Position numbers and translations under genes: made by a program. The notes beneath the pieces were generated by a model that searched no databases, was not told the DNA's origin, and saw nothing but the letters and a program-made list of their open reading frames with translations. This document shows positions 49,780-63,084 of a stretch of DNA of 64,000 nucleotides, one piece after another (within the stretch, counting starts at the first letter, position 1; each line of letters begins with the position of its first letter). The stretch comes from Zeugodacus cucurbitae (Eukaryota; Arthropoda; Insecta; Diptera; Tephritidae), in assembly GCF_028554725.1 (NCBI RefSeq), contig NC_071670.1, positions 33,350,001-33,414,000 of the forward strand. Direction: 5' to 3'.

Positions 49780-50372
49780 TAAAAGTTCCTGACTGTCATT
49801 CACTTAGAATGGCCAGGAACGATTCTTTTGCAAGTGGCTCAAACAGCTCACGACTTTCGGTCTTAGGACGAAGTATCCTCTGGGTAGCCAACATACATCC
49901 GTTTGGAGGCGTGCTAAAGTGAGAAGACGAATCCCGCTTATGTGGTTGTAAGTATAGTTTGGGACCCACCACATAAAAAACATCCCCAATGAAAAGGTAG
50001 CAACAGCCTCGGATGAGATTCCAATTTTTATGACGACCACTGTAAACGTATTAAAGACAAAATCCTCTCTCGACGAACAAAAACCAAACTCTGCATGTCC
50101 CTCATCATAACCATCCTACTTTATGGTGCAGAAGCGTGGACGCTGTCAACATCTGATGAGACCGCGCTTGGAGTTTTCGAAAGGAAGGATTTGCGGAAGT
50201 TTTTCGGTCCCTTAGACGATGGAACGATGAGCTGTACGAGTTAAACGACGACATTGGCATAGTTCAGCGAATAAAAATACAGCGGCTACGCTGGCTAGGT
50301 CAAGTTGTTCGAATGGACTAACTCTGAAAGTGTTCAATGCAGTACCCGCTGGTGGAAGTCGATGAAGACATC
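49780..50372 (+). mobile_element. LINE deletion derivative: 5' leader joined directly to reverse transcriptase tail
   Basis: Positions 49790-50050 match the 5' leader of the copy at 56495 (shared phrases AGTATCCTC, GGGTAGCCAACA, CATCCGTTTG, GTTTGGGACCCACCAC and GCCTCGGATGAGAT). At about 50050-50060 the sequence jumps to the reverse transcriptase C-terminal part, matching 15365 downwards on the minus strand: TATGGTGCAGAAGCGTGGAC, then STSDETALGVFERKDLRKFF. The endonuclease and most of the polymerase are missing. Frameshifts and stops follow, and the copy fades near 50372 without the (GAA)n tail. Confidence 0.75.
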
Positions 50373-51904
50373 GACTCATAATGAGATCTTATCTTCAGAA
50401 TTAGATATTCTCTCTTAGTGTTCAAATATGAAAGATATTGATCGGCCATTACAGGAAAGTTGAGGAATTATTTCATAATACAGAGATGTGTGCAATGTTG
50501 CTTAGTTCGATTCAATATTGACTATAATTTGAGTTATGATTCTTTTAACATCCCCTTTCGATCAACTAACCAAACTCGTATGCCCGTTTTCAAAGTCCGT
50601 GCTTAAGTTGTTCCGCTAAGGTCTTAGCAAAACATTATTATTGAAAAGTAGTCGTTTGCGTTTCACAGTCGATAATGACCAAGATATGGCATCTTTAAAG
50701 GGAAATATATGTCGTCTATAAATATAGAAAGTATGTTATTTTTTATACTTCAGGTGGATAAAAACGATATAAGGACACCAAGTTATAGTTCAAGCGAGGA
50801 TAATGAACGAAAGAAAAAATTTAATGTTAAAATTTTTATTTATCCAGATCTTTAACAAAAAATTGACTTTTTGATCAAATTTTGGGCATGAATTGGCTCG
50901 AAGATAATATATGTGCAAAATTTTAGCAAAATCGCTTCATAAATTTTCGATTGTGGTTACCGACTTGAAAGATCGAGTTTTCAAAGCGCGTTTAAAGTTT
51001 CGATAGAAAAGGACGTGACCTGATGGGTGGAACTTCAAAACTTTAAAATTTTTGAAACCCACCTAAGCCCTTTAGTCTCCTCTTTTCAGTACCTAAACAG
51101 AACTTAAGTATGTACTGTTGAACAATATTTCGCTGTTTCACGAACATTAGTGGCAGATCTCCGGACGTTATTACCACACCGGAGATAGTGTTTCGATTTC
51201 GGTGTTAAAAAAAATAAATTAATCGGATGTCATCGTATTGTTTTTAAGAAATTTTTTGGTTCAACACTACATAAGCGCATTTGAGAGATTACTTCTCATA
51301 GAATATTAATCCGTAAGAGTAGTGGTCAGTTAATGAAGCAATGGAATTTGTTCTTCATCATTAGGATGAAAAAATTAGAATCCCAAATAATGTCGAATTT
51401 TAGTAACACTGTCCAATTTGAGATAAAAATTCAAGTTTTTAAAAAATTCAATTCTTTTACAGAATTCGAAAAAGAAAAAAAAAATCAGACGATAGCCGTG
51501 CATACTTCGCATAGAACTAGTTAGTCAGATTAGCCTATTATACTTTACAATAAATAACTTAATCATAAAGGAGGGAATTAAAATTAAGCTAATCACAAAA
51601 GAAAAATCCTCTGATGCCAATCCTTGTTGCTAACTAAACCCATTGATTTATACCACATTGGGTAATTAAGGATATATTTTTTTATAAATTGCCAGCAATG
51701 ATAGGAATACTATTACGGCCCGCAAAGATATCAGAAGCTGTATCACAGCAGCAAATATAGAAAACCACAACAATGCTGTAGAGTAGAGTAATGCACTTTC
51801 CAGCGCCAAGTAGCAAGGTTAAATAGTTGCAGAAGAACTAATTCCAACCGAAATGGATGTTATTGCGCAAACATTTCAAAGGCACTTTGCCAAAAAGTTC
51901 AAGT

Positions 51905-51929
51905 CACACACACACACACACACACACAC
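51905..51929. repeat. (CA)12 microsatellite
   Basis: Uninterrupted CA run of 25 bp. Confidence 0.95.
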
Positions 51930-53450
51930 GAGTATTTCGCTTTGCACACGAATGCAATCGGATATTAGTACTTGGTAGAGGTCTTGAACTTCCTCTGCAC
52001 TTTTTTGTGTTGATTTCGATAATATTTTATTTATTTTTTTGTTAGCTATTGCACGTTATTCGCACTCGATACACACGATGACAATAAAAGCAACTGCATA
52101 TGTAGCCAGCGATGTGAGCGTGTGCACTCAAATGTGCAGTTACGCGATAATGATAGCCGTTTCATGGTAAAGGTTATTGCTAAAATTGATTCCAGCATGC
52201 AAATAAATAAAAACTGAGTGATATTTCCTCTGAAATTGCTTTAACCAACCACCAACGACAGTGCGAGTGACAGCGACTGCAACGAAACAGCTCGTGCCGA
52301 CATAGACAGTCTGCCGCTTTTACCGTTTTCGTAGGGGTCGAGGAGGGCCGCAGACGTGTACTTTTCATTTTCACTAGCTCTTGGCACTTAACTTCACGGT
52401 CGGTTGACTGCCACGCTGCACACTCTCCAACACACACACACACACATCCACAGTTACAAGCGCATAGTGTAAGTCATCTGCGTTTGGCACACGCTGGCGT
52501 ATACGTAACACCGTGTATTTACATGCAATGAATTTTTAATTGATTGAGTTTGTGATCTGTGCTGTGCGCTGACAGCGCCAACAAGTGTGTTTGTCTAGCA
52601 GCAGTAGAACATAAAAAGTATTATGCGCAAATTTATTGGAGCGTAAACGTTTCGAGTAGCGATAATAAAGCATCATTGACATCTACGTGTGTGTGGAAAT
52701 TACACAACCGCACGGTTGTATTTGCATGTAAATGATAGCACATTTACGAATATGATTGATTTGAAAAATAAAAAATCTGCCTTCATTTGAATGCCCACCA
52801 AGAGAGCATGAGTATGTGAGAACTGGTGGGAGTCTAGTATATTTAGAACAACTACTAGGAGTAATAAGTGCAATAAGATTAAATGAGGTATATTAAATGA
52901 TGAAAATAAGCACTCCTTGTTCAGCATGGTACCAAGCTGTAGATCCCACTCCATCCAAGTTTAGTTGCGATCGTCATGAAGATCTTGGAAAACTGGAATG
53001 TTCTGATTGAAATCAAACGAGATATTAAGGATGTAAATGTCACACAAACGATCATTCTAAATGCTCAAAAGATCGTCATATACAGTATTGTAAACATTCG
53101 ATTTTCAATTTTTGAAGCACTACGAAGCAATAATTCTGTAGTAAAAAGAGACAAGGCGTCAACGTTAAAGATCCCTGAATCCTTCACCCCTATACTATCA
53201 AATTAATAATGTTTTTCGGATTCCAAAATGTATTTCAAGGAAAAAAAATATTTTTTTATGAAAATCTTAAACTGTTCTAACCCCTTTAGTCAAACAATTA
53301 TGGGCAATACAAAATTATGACGGCCAATATACTCGAACATACATATTTGTGTTTCTTAACAAATCTAAATATTTCATTTCCATTTAATATCGAAGAAAAT
53401 ATATGACAAAAAGTAGAATCCTCGTAGCAACTATAGCACAACAAATAAGT

Positions 53451-53452
<2 letters not shown>

Positions 53453-53522
<70 letters not shown>
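53453..53522. repeat. (TA)35 microsatellite
   Basis: About 70 bp of perfect alternating TA, the longest simple repeat in the window. It can extrude as a cruciform and is likely to be length-variable and error-prone in assembly. Confidence 0.95.
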
Positions 53523-53524
<2 letters not shown>

Positions 53525-56494
53525 TATATATTTATTTGCGCAAGTACTCTCAAGTACACATGGCTATCATGACATTGTCGATGACAGCAATATTCAACAC
53601 TTTACCAATTTATTAACAATTCCAGGAAACAGAAAGCTTGATTTTGATCCGAAAAATATACATATTGTTTTGTGACGTCTTGTCAAAGTAAAGTTAAGTG
53701 AAATGATCTTGACTGCACATAAGCACTTTGTAAAAAACACAATTTCAAGGGAATTTCATTGTTTTCAATTCGAACTTTTCAAATATGAATGACAAAAATG
53801 ACATGTTTTAGTAGGAAACTGTCTAAATCAAATACAAAAATAAATTCCTTCTTTACTCGCTTTTAAATTTTACTGTTTCCTTTAAGCTTGTTAAACAAAG
53901 TTGAAGGATATATGGCGAAAATAAATTTCGTAGAACTCAGCGGTAGTTCTTTTACTTCTTATGGTAATATATTATTAGATACTTGGAAAATCTCACTAAA
54001 TGTTCATGGTTTTGTCAAATAAATATTCTTTGGTAAAAGTAAATATGAACAGCAACTATAATATGAAATATTCCTGTGATGAAACTTTTATGGAGATAAC
54101 ATTTATTTCTTGAAGTATATTGATAACGAATAAGTAAACAAAACGCATTTTATTTCCGAGAAATTTATGGTAGTGTTAATACTTATGCCGAATTTTGAAG
54201 AATTAAGTGTGTCTGGGAAACCGCAGGTTATAAAATTTTAAATTTGATATTAAACTCCAGTTGTGAAGACTCATTAAAAATTCTTAATGTCGAGTTATTA
54301 AATTCTAAATAAATAAATTTATTCAGTGTAATAATAGTATGTGTTTACAGCGGTTTAACCATCAACAACTTTTTTACTAATTATGTGTAAGAAATAAATG
54401 AAATATCACATCTCATCCAATTCCACTGAATTTACGAAATTTCGTCAGCAGACAACCTAATATTATTCAAATAAAGATTACGCAAAAGCTTCCAAAAACT
54501 AGATCCAATTCGTGGAAATTCAAATATTTCTACTAAAATTATTTATGCAACTTATTCTGCATTTAAAATTTAAACTTGCCAGAAATTCAAGCCACCTACA
54601 GCCTGTTCACATGCACAAATGTAGCATAGCAGCTCGTTAAGCAGACTCATCAAGCCAGTAGACAAACATACATACATACACACATTATACAAAAGCACCA
54701 AGTCTTTTATACGTAAAAACCACCGAGAAGCGTAAGTGGCAACAAAGCGCTACCGCCGCATTGTATTTCACTTGCATTGTGTCACTTTGGCAAAGGAGAT
54801 GCACAAAGCATCTCCAACGTAGAAGCACTTAAACCACAAACTTGAAGATAATACATTTTTAATTTTTAATTTGCGGTTTTAAATATAAATTATAGCTGAT
54901 GTGAAGTGCAAGCAAGGCGAAAGTGTGGTTGGATGAACGACTGAAATAGTATACATTATTACCTTCAATATTTTTTTGAGAAAAATTCGCCGAAAGTTGT
55001 TTGCACTGCAGTTCTTGATGTGGTCGCGAAGCGTTGCACAAAGCATAAAGAGCGCTGAACTTGCATTTAAAGATGTCCAGCTAGCCGCTATGCGAGTGTG
55101 CTGGAGCTGCAGGCGGTGCACGAAAAATCCAATAAAGTCATTAGAGTGAAAAGCGAAATGCGAAACAGGCAACTGCACGCGCTTGGATTTCGGTACGAGC
55201 TGATGTTGGACGCTGAGAATGCGGTTCTTTTACTTTGCAAGCACTGGCTGGTTCTTTTTTGCACTGACCAGCACAATTCTCTACTTTTAATTTTTTTTTT
55301 CAATTTTCTTTATATTTTTTCTCAACTTCAAAATCTTGCTACACACAATTATTATTATCTTTTCTTATTTGAAATGTATCACCAAAAGCCACACATTAAC
55401 TCTAACTCAACGGGTAATTGTCGGCGCGTCTATACGCCAACGAAATGCGTCCGAAAATGGCGGCGACGCAACTAAATCAACGCTAAACGCTCGATGTGCA
55501 GCCAACGAAATGGAAAATAGTGAAAGCAGAAAGCGAAAATGTTGAAGCAAAATTCGAAAAGGACACGTGCATTTTGCGTACTGTGCTCCTGTGTCCTACA
55601 TACTACAAGTACAACTGTGTGGGCGTACTTCACACTCATGAGCAATTACTTAGGTGTGTGTGCGTCGTGTTGTCAGCCGCCAACAGACACCATAAGTTAC
55701 TACTATAAACTGTCAGACACACGAAAGCGTCAACTCACGCACACCCATGAAACTCAATTACATGTGTATGTGTGTGTGTGTTTCTCTGCACTGTTGTTTG
55801 GCTTTCATTGCAATTCGCTTTGGTTTTGAAATTCGCATTTTTATTATTATTTGTTTTCATATTGAATTGACATTCGTTGGTGCATCCTTTTCAATTATTT
55901 TTATTGCACAATATACATAGCTCGAGTTGACAAGCTTGAATGCTCTCAAACAAAATAAGCGAACTTTCAAGGCGCCAAATGTATTGAAAACAACTGAACT
56001 AGAAGTATTTAATAAAAATTTACCAGTACGTTTCTGTTCAAATAGTTTGCATGTTTTTTCGTACAAACCCTTTTCACTATGTTGTTCATGTTGTTGTTAT
56101 CTGTTGATATCCCTTAGTTTACACTTTCGCTTTTCAACTGCTTCTCCGTTTTTAACATTTTTCGTCTGTCAGTTGTTATGTAGGGAGGAAAATGTAGAGC
56201 AATAACATCTATGTTATGTTATATTTCATGTTAAAAAGCTTGCTGTTAAAAAACTTTGAACGTTTAACAATCCTTAGCTTTAACATTAGCTGTTTTCCCA
56301 GGAGGGAAGAATAACATTAATGCATACAAAACTAAGTTAAATAGTTGATAATGAGTAGGTCCGGCTGGACACTATACACGTATTTCCGTCTTATAGACTT
56401 AGATTGAAACGCATAGGAACGCGTTCTAATAAGACGTAGTTTTGACTTTCAAAAAATTACACACTATATTGTTTATAGCAGTTTACACAAGTGA

Positions 56495-57425
56495 GGAAAG
56501 TTTCTAATTGCCATTCACTTGGGAGTGGCCAGAATCGATTCTCACGACTTCCGGTTTTAGACCAAGTATCCTCAGGGTAGCCAACAGACATCCGTTTGAA
56601 GGCGAACCAAAGTGAAAAGGCGAAGCCCGCTTCTGCGGTTGTGCGTAGGGTTTGGGACCCACCACTTAAAAAATCCTCCACAATGAAAGAACGAACTGAG
56701 CCTCGGATGAGATATCCCAATTTTAATGACGACCCCTGCAAACGTTTTAAGGAAAATGATTTAAGGGCATGCACCTGGAATGTCCGGACCCTTAATTGGG
56801 AAGGTGCCAACTAAAGGCTGACATCACCGCCATCCCAGAAGTGCAATGGACGGGACAAGGACGCAAGAAGGCGGGCCCTTGTGACATCTACTACAGCGGC
56901 CATATAAAGGAGCGCAAATTTGGTGTTGAATTTGTGGTGGGAGAGAGACTCCGTCTTCGCGTCGCCGAGTCCTGGCATTCACCCCGATGGATGAACGTCT
57001 TGCCACAATCCGCATCAAAGCGAGGTTTTTCAACATATGGCTGATTTGCGCCCACGCCCCGACGGAAGAGAAGGACGAAGTGATCAAAGATACCTTCTAT
57101 GAGCGCCTAGAACGTACCTATGAGCGCTGCCCCCGCCACGATGTCAAAATCGTGCTTGGCGATTTCAACGCTAGGGTGGGTAAAGAAGGTGTCTTTTGCA
57201 CAACAGTCGGAAAATTCAGCCTCCTTGACGAAGCATCGCCAAACGGCCAGAGGCTGATCGACTTCGCTGGTAATATGGTTGTCTGTAGTACCAGATTCCA
57301 GCACAAGAAAATTCATTAAGCAACATGGATGTCCCCTGATCGAAATACGCGCAATCATAACAATCACGTTGTGATAGACGGAAGACATGTCTCCTGTGTT
57401 TTAGACGTGCGTACGCTCCAAGGAT
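56495..57425 (+). pseudogene. LINE 5' leader and endonuclease domain, 3' truncated
   Basis: After a leader of about 265 bp shared with 49790-50050, the coding region opens near 56765 with ACTWNVRTLNWEGA, the start of an apurinic-type endonuclease. It continues as QLKADITAIPEVQWTGQGRK, CDIYYSGH, a frameshift, then LICAHAPTEEKDEVIKDTFY, VKIVLGDFNARVGKEG (the conserved GDFNA loop) and QRLIDFAGNMVVCSTRFQHK. A stop at 57317 interrupts, followed by NHVVIDGRHVSCVLDVRT. The His that normally follows an Asp here is preceded by Asn, so a catalytic residue appears lost. Reverse transcriptase is absent beyond 57425. This domain nicks target DNA in LINE integration. Confidence 0.8.
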
Positions 57426-60199
57426 TGTTTTGTCAGACAATTTAAATATACCATTATTAGCGCTTATAGCACTATCATAAGTGAAGTTCTTGAATCTGAG
57501 GCTTTGACTTCCTTTAATATTTCCTATAATAATTTTAATCGCATTTCTACAAACATTATTTTTTATTATACCAAAATTTGTAAGTTCAAAATTAAACTTT
57601 TTAAACAATCCAAAATAAAAAAAATTATGCTTGTAGTATACAAAATATTTTATTTAAAATATTATAATTTTCATGAACTAATTCTGCATTGGGTTCCTTA
57701 AAAGCTTCCTGACAACTTTCGTTCTTGCGTACTCACTCCTTTAGGGCATTACTCTTGCTCTCCCACTGCTATTTGTTATTACTCTGAATGCTGTTATGCA
57801 CTCGAAGTTCTCTCTCTGAGAGAAGGTAATATGCAACGTTAAGCAGCAGTGAAGCAATGATTATCTACAGGCTTCTGAGAAACTTCGATACCGGTACTTG
57901 CGCAGCAGCGACGCATAAAAAGCTCAAGCATTTCAGCCCTTTCACAACATACTTTAAGTTGACTACCGCATTGACAGATTAGCCGTTTATGGGTCAACTT
58001 TCGCAAGAAATTTTCAGCAAAATTATGTGTGATTAAATAGCAATCGACAACTTTGAGAGCTGTCAACATTTTTCTCGTACTTTCTTTATTTATATTGCAA
58101 GTTACGATTGTAAATTTTCATGTTCGTATTTAATATTTTTTTAAATTTTCCACATCAACTGTATGCTATCACGAATCGCTAACGTTCCAGGTACTTGCAG
58201 TATTTCCTCTCAATGACAGCACCCTCAAAAGTGAATGAAAACAAAGCGACACTCGTTGACGGCACACAAATGTATGCTACAGCTGTCTGCATGCTATTCA
58301 AATGCTTTGAAACGTATGTGGGACTGTGCTTGAAATTCCACACCATGGCTGCCACTGCTGAGCTGTGACGTAGTTTGTGCCACCGCAACAACTTTTGTTT
58401 CTTTCACCTTTGTTGCTTTTTGATATGTGTACAAAGAGGAAACAGGTATGAATAGTGCAGCGAAAAAGATGAAAGCAAGGCAAAAGGTGATAAGGTTTCA
58501 CAACCACAACATGAAAACTATTAACCTCTTAGAAAATAGTTCTCATATTTTTGCATTTTTCTTGGTGCGAAAAAATTGTACGCGAATGAAAACAAATTGT
58601 GGGTTTTCTAGTTAAGCATTGAATAAGAAGAAAACATAAAAAGATTAAATATTTTTAAGTTTTCTTTCCGTGTTGGGGATTAGTTTTCAATAATAGAAAT
58701 AAATATTTTACGCTATATTCCAATGTTTATACCACTAAATTATTAGAATAGAATAAAAAATAATTATATAGGTCTAATAAAAAGAAATGTATTATTTTAA
58801 CAATCGTTAGCATTTAATTATGTCTTGTACATTGGCCAGTAGGAGAGGAATTGTGTTCCACCTAGACAAATATGGAATGTATACTTGACTATTCACATCG
58901 TCTATTCAGACCTTTTGATGTCTAATGGAAAAAGGACAATAATATTATTCAAATCCAATCCATTCATAAAATCAGAGGCAGAATCGAAATAAATATTTAC
59001 ATATTCAGTTAAATCCAATTGCTTAATCAGTTCCAGGTGTGAGCTCTTGACATTGTCCTTCACTCAACCAAACACGTAAGCCGTATATTAATGGCTTAGC
59101 AGTAAAAAGCAAATATGCCAACAATAATAAACCGAATTACACCAGAAAGCGGCAGCAGAGTGCACGAACGCTTGCAATTCTTATTTCGCTTTACGCTTTT
59201 CGCTTTCCACTCAAAAACTCGCCATTTGTAACAGGCACTTACATAAGACTGCGACGCGTTAACTACTTCGTTGTGGGGAAGAGCCTTCAAGCGAAAACCA
59301 AACAAGTGCATAGCTTTCATCTGTGTATATCTGTATGTAAATATGTTTACAAGAAAGTGCTAGTGTGTATGGTAGCCCGAATACTCTAGTGATTTTTACG
59401 CTACGCTTGTAAGTTGTGTTTTTGGCCGTGTACTCTTGCGACGGTAAAATGGGAAAATGCAAAACAACAACACCAACTATAGCAAGCAGCAAAATGGGAA
59501 ACGACACAACAGAGCAGCGCCCAACCAGCAAACCTTTCCACCAAAATCACTCAACTGTGCTGAATGCAGTCGAGCAAATGTTGGTCCGAACGCAAGTCTA
59601 CCCACCCTACAGCGCGTTCTGGCAACCTGATTGCATTTAAAATGCAATACAATTTACAATTGCCACATTGCTACTCACTGCTGGGGCTGGAACACATAAA
59701 TCTACATTGATACGGGTTTGTGCTTGTAGATATGTATTTGCGAGTTGCCACCCTTTTTTACCATACACCAATAATTTTTTTCCATGCACATACTATAATT
59801 GAGGGAAATCGTAAAAATAAAAGTTGTTTAAGTAAAAGTTTAGCTTGGGTGTGTGTGTGTTGATGCGTGCTACACGAAATCAAGAATCGATTATTTCATT
59901 AGTTCTGCAATGTTGGACACTGGTGGCCACTTCATGCAGCAGTGAGCAGATAATTGCAAAATGCTTTCCCTTTTGACCTCAACTAACTAAGTTTAACACG
60001 TTTGGGTTGTGAACGTTGGTATTTACATATAGAGGAATACCTACTATCGGCTAATTGTTGTAAGAAACTACAAACATAACATTACATTAGAATTTGTATT
60101 ACATATGGATAAGAATTCTTTACTTTTTATCCACTTCCGCTACGGTAATTATTATTTTATAGATATATATAAATAAATCAAAGTAATTTTTGCACTTAC
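57426..60199. other. Non-coding stretch, probably intron of the minus-strand gene
   Basis: No further exon of the 60-61 kb gene was recognised. The 3' part, from 60199 downward, begins with the splice donor GTAAGT (minus strand, 60199-60194), so at least the proximal part is intronic. CA/GT-rich and A+T-rich DNA is present. A 74-residue frame at 59416-59640 is unsupported. Confidence 0.5.
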
Positions 60200-60420
60200 A
60201 TAATGCGATGATACGCATCTGGCTGGGCCTGCGCACATGTCACGGATTGCTCCGACTCCGTGGAGTCATCACGCAAGGTGGCAACTCCAAGCGGTAATAT
60301 TGGGATTATAGCAGCTGTAGCAGCTGCTGCTGTTGCCGGAGGGCCCGCCACCACCGAATGATGTGTGGCTGGCGGCGGTCCAGTTATAGCCTGCGGTGAT
60401 GGTGTCGTGCTTACACCCTC
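60200..60420 (-). CDS. Coding exon C of an unrecognised gene (Ala/Pro-rich segment)
   Basis: The exon is bounded on the minus strand by the acceptor TTTATTGTAG before GAGGGTGT and the donor GTAAGT after CGCATTAT. Its 221 bases start in phase 0, matching exon B, and end with two bases of a split codon. It encodes EGVSTTPSPQAITGPPPATH, a Val/Ala-rich low-complexity part with AATAAAATAAIIPI-like composition, then the more acidic RDDSTESEQSVTCAQAQPDA followed by YHRI. No domain is recognised. The composition suggests a disordered linker. The next exon lies beyond a donor with no partner seen in this window. Confidence 0.65.
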
Positions 60421-60737
60421 CTACAATAAATTCACGCAAAAGAGATAAAAGAGAAATATTCAAGTAATTTAAATAGGCTCCATGAACATATGAATATAGT
60501 GAAAGGCGATGAAAGGAAGGGAAAGTAAAAGGAGCAGGCAATCAGCATTCGCTGTCTAAACAAATTAAAAAGTAAACTGTGCTGAGGCGTGAAAGAAAAA
60601 ATAGACATAAAAAGTAAATAAAACCGCAATTGACATTTTAATGAGCTCTCCACATTGAGCACTGGACAGACGGAAATTGCAATCACGTTCAAGCCAAAGC
60701 TTGACACACACAAACACATGCCTCGTCGTGCACTCAC

Positions 60738-60900
60738 CTTGATTTCGGCTGTTTCCGGTACCGAATACCTTTTGCGCTCGTAGTGTAGCTCACGCTCGAT
60801 GGATCGACTGCGAAACGCCGGCGGACACGAACGATCTGGTGGCGTTTGTATGCGGGGCGCTGTGGTCGTGCCGCTACTGCTGCTGCCAGCGCCAGTCACT

Positions 60901-60932
<32 letters not shown>

Positions 60933-61127
60933 TTGTAATAGCTGTTGTTGTTGTTGTGACTGGCCCGATGTCGTGGGTGGACTCTTCTCGCTCGTGCCTG
61001 CTTGTGATTGTTGCTGCTGCTGGTGTTGTTGTTGTTGCAACTGATGTTGTTGCTTATGCTCCTCACGTTTCTGCTGTCGTCGAATCTCCAAATCGAGCAA
61101 ACGCGCCTCACGTGCCTCTTTGTCGCG
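60738..61127 (-). CDS. Coding exon B of an unrecognised gene (charged helix and polyglutamine)
   Basis: The acceptor TGTGTTTTGCAG precedes CGCGACAAAG and the donor GTGAGTGC follows GAAATCAAG (minus strand). The exon is 390 bp, exactly 130 codons, phase 0 at both ends. It begins RDKEAREARLLDLEIRRQQK, continuing the charged helical segment of exon A. Then come a Gln/His-rich stretch, a Ser/Thr/Pro linker (SQAGTSEKSPPTTSG), a tract of five and then twelve Gln coded by mixed CAA/CAG, a Ser/Gly/Thr linker, and a basic segment RSRSIERELHYERKRYSVPE. The helix suggests a coiled coil and the RSRSIE and RYSVPE contexts resemble phosphorylation sites, but this is inference. I cannot name the gene; a cytoskeletal or scaffold protein is only a guess. 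Confidence 0.8.
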
Positions 61128-61382
61128 CTGCAAAACACACGCGGGAGAGAAGAGATTGGGTACATTTAGAATCCATTGGTTGGTAAGTGAGGGAGTGTGT
61201 GTTTTGTTTTAATAAATCATTCCTTAGAAACTTATAATAAAATGGAATCGCAACAGGCGTCGTGTCTTTCTTTCATCTTTGATATCGTTGTAGTTTTGAA
61301 TGTGTATATATGAGTGTATGTATGTTTGTCTATGCATATTCTTTTATATGGTTTTGCGAGAGTGTCTGTGTGCTATATTCAC

Positions 61383-61480
61383 CTTGTAATTGATGGCGTC
61401 CTGCTCCTCTTTCTTCGCTTCGCGTTCGCTGCGCTGTCGGTCGCGTTGCTTCTCCTCGTCCGTTTGCGATGTTTTGCTGT
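61383..61480 (-). CDS. Coding exon A of an unrecognised gene (charged coiled-coil segment)
   Basis: The acceptor TGAATTGCAG precedes ACAGCAAAAC and the donor GTGAATAT follows AATTACAAG (minus strand). The 98 bases begin with two bases completing a split codon, then 32 codons: SKTSQTDEEKQRDRQRSERE continuing to AKKEEQDAINYK, ending in phase 0 to match exon B. The strongly alternating Glu/Lys/Arg composition predicts a long helix that runs on into exon B (RDKEAREARL). The intron to exon B is 255 bp. Upstream exons were not seen between 61481 and 64000, so the gene starts beyond the window or its upstream exons are too small to see. Confidence 0.75.
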
Positions 61481-63084
61481 CTGCAATTCAATTACAATCA
61501 AGTTTATATCGATCAAATTTAACTAAACGAATTTTCAGATTGCATTTCTTTTTGCTTGTCGCAAACATCATTCACGTAATGGAAACGTAAAACGTAATGC
61601 TTTTATTCAAAATTTGCATGCAATTGCATTCAAGACAAAGGATTGGAATGTCAAACATGCTTTCACTTAAAAAAAATATTTTCCGGATTTCGACATGCTA
61701 CAAAAAAATAGATTTATTTATGTTATTTTATTTGTATAAAACTAACATATAAACATACTAGCTATTATTGACTGCTGAATTTTATGGATGAATTATATTC
61801 TCTATAAATTAGTTTTAATAGGTGTAATTCCAAAAAAAAATAATTTAGTACCACAAAATATTAATATTTACAGTTTTATTGCTAAGTACTTTAGTAAGGC
61901 GGCGCATAAATTTTAGCAAAAGAAATGTACATACGTAAATATATATATATCTTTCATTAATTATAATCTGATATTTTTTTCCCAACGATTTGATTGTTTA
62001 GAAATAAATAATTCAGTCAACTTACAGCTGTTGTCAACTAATATATATTTGTAGTTTCTGTTTAGAATGTTTTTCTTTAACATTTGCTACAAAGTCGTAC
62101 AGTATTTAAAAAAGAAGCATTTAATGTCCTAAAGAATATGTAAATTTAAAACCACTTCCTAATGTTGCACGTGAAACGGCCCCCGAAAAATCAGTAGGAG
62201 TATTCCTCAAAATAGCAATTGACTTCCGAAAAGACTCAAAAAAGAGTTTCACTGACATTTTACGAAAAATTCAGGACGTATTTAAGTCTATGTATCCAAG
62301 AAAACAAGTATTCGGTGTTTGGTAGAATATTGCTTGCTTGATGACGACATGAAGATCAGTATAATTATAGTCCGATCTCGACAATTTTTCCACAAGCGAT
62401 GCCACAGCGAAATATCTCAAAAACTTTGTCGTTGCTAATTATCTGACAACTGTTGTATGTAGTATATCAACACATATACTTCCGAAATTTTAATGTGATT
62501 AAGCATTTCGACCGTTATTAATAATATATTTAGCTTTGGTGATGGAATCAATTAGCGTCTGATTAAAAATTAAATGAAATAAATATGAAATAAATGTCAA
62601 GAGTTGGACATTCATAAATTATGCCAAAACAAAACCCAAAAACTATCAACACACACACAGCTACACTCTCATTTCCTGTTACCCCAGAGACGTCGCAATT
62701 AATTGCATTTGATTTTGCCCATCTGTGGTATAGCAAGCAATAAAAGGCTTTTGGATACATACAACTGGTTTCATGTGTTTTTGTATTCATATACGCACTT
62801 ATGTTTTCAAATATTTCGTGAGCAGGCATGCATATCTTGAGGTCAATCAAACGTGACTGCAGCGAGTTGCAACCTACGCAATCCCGTATTTGTACACGCT
62901 TAATAATAAAGGATTATTGCAAATTGGTATCTTTAGGTTAATTAAAGAATAAAACTGTTTCATAATTATACAAATGTTTAAGATTTTATCACGATTCCTG
63001 AAAAAAACCTCAGTGACTCAAAAAAGCACAAATAAATCTTTACAATGTGGAAGGATATATAAAACCAAAGTTAAACTAATATAC
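61481..63084. other. Non-coding stretch, probably intron
   Basis: A+T-rich sequence upstream of exon A on the minus strand, with no recognised exon. A 95-residue frame at 62563-62850 has no domain and no splice support. Confidence 0.45.

Larger units (their letters stand above)
50373..56494. other. Long non-coding stretch, no gene seen
   Basis: Contains a CA run (51905-51929), a (TA)35 run (53453-53522), and CpG-richer patches at about 52230-52450 and 55080-55560. Small frames at 52180-52443, 52976-53206 and 55098-55475 have no domain and no convincing exon structure. DNA at 50640-51060 has an unusual phrase content but no recognised family. Confidence 0.4.

Noticed and set aside
60799..61186. 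Plus-strand frames with long Cys or Val/Ala runs
   Set aside because: These are antisense readings of the CAA/CAG glutamine tract in exon B.
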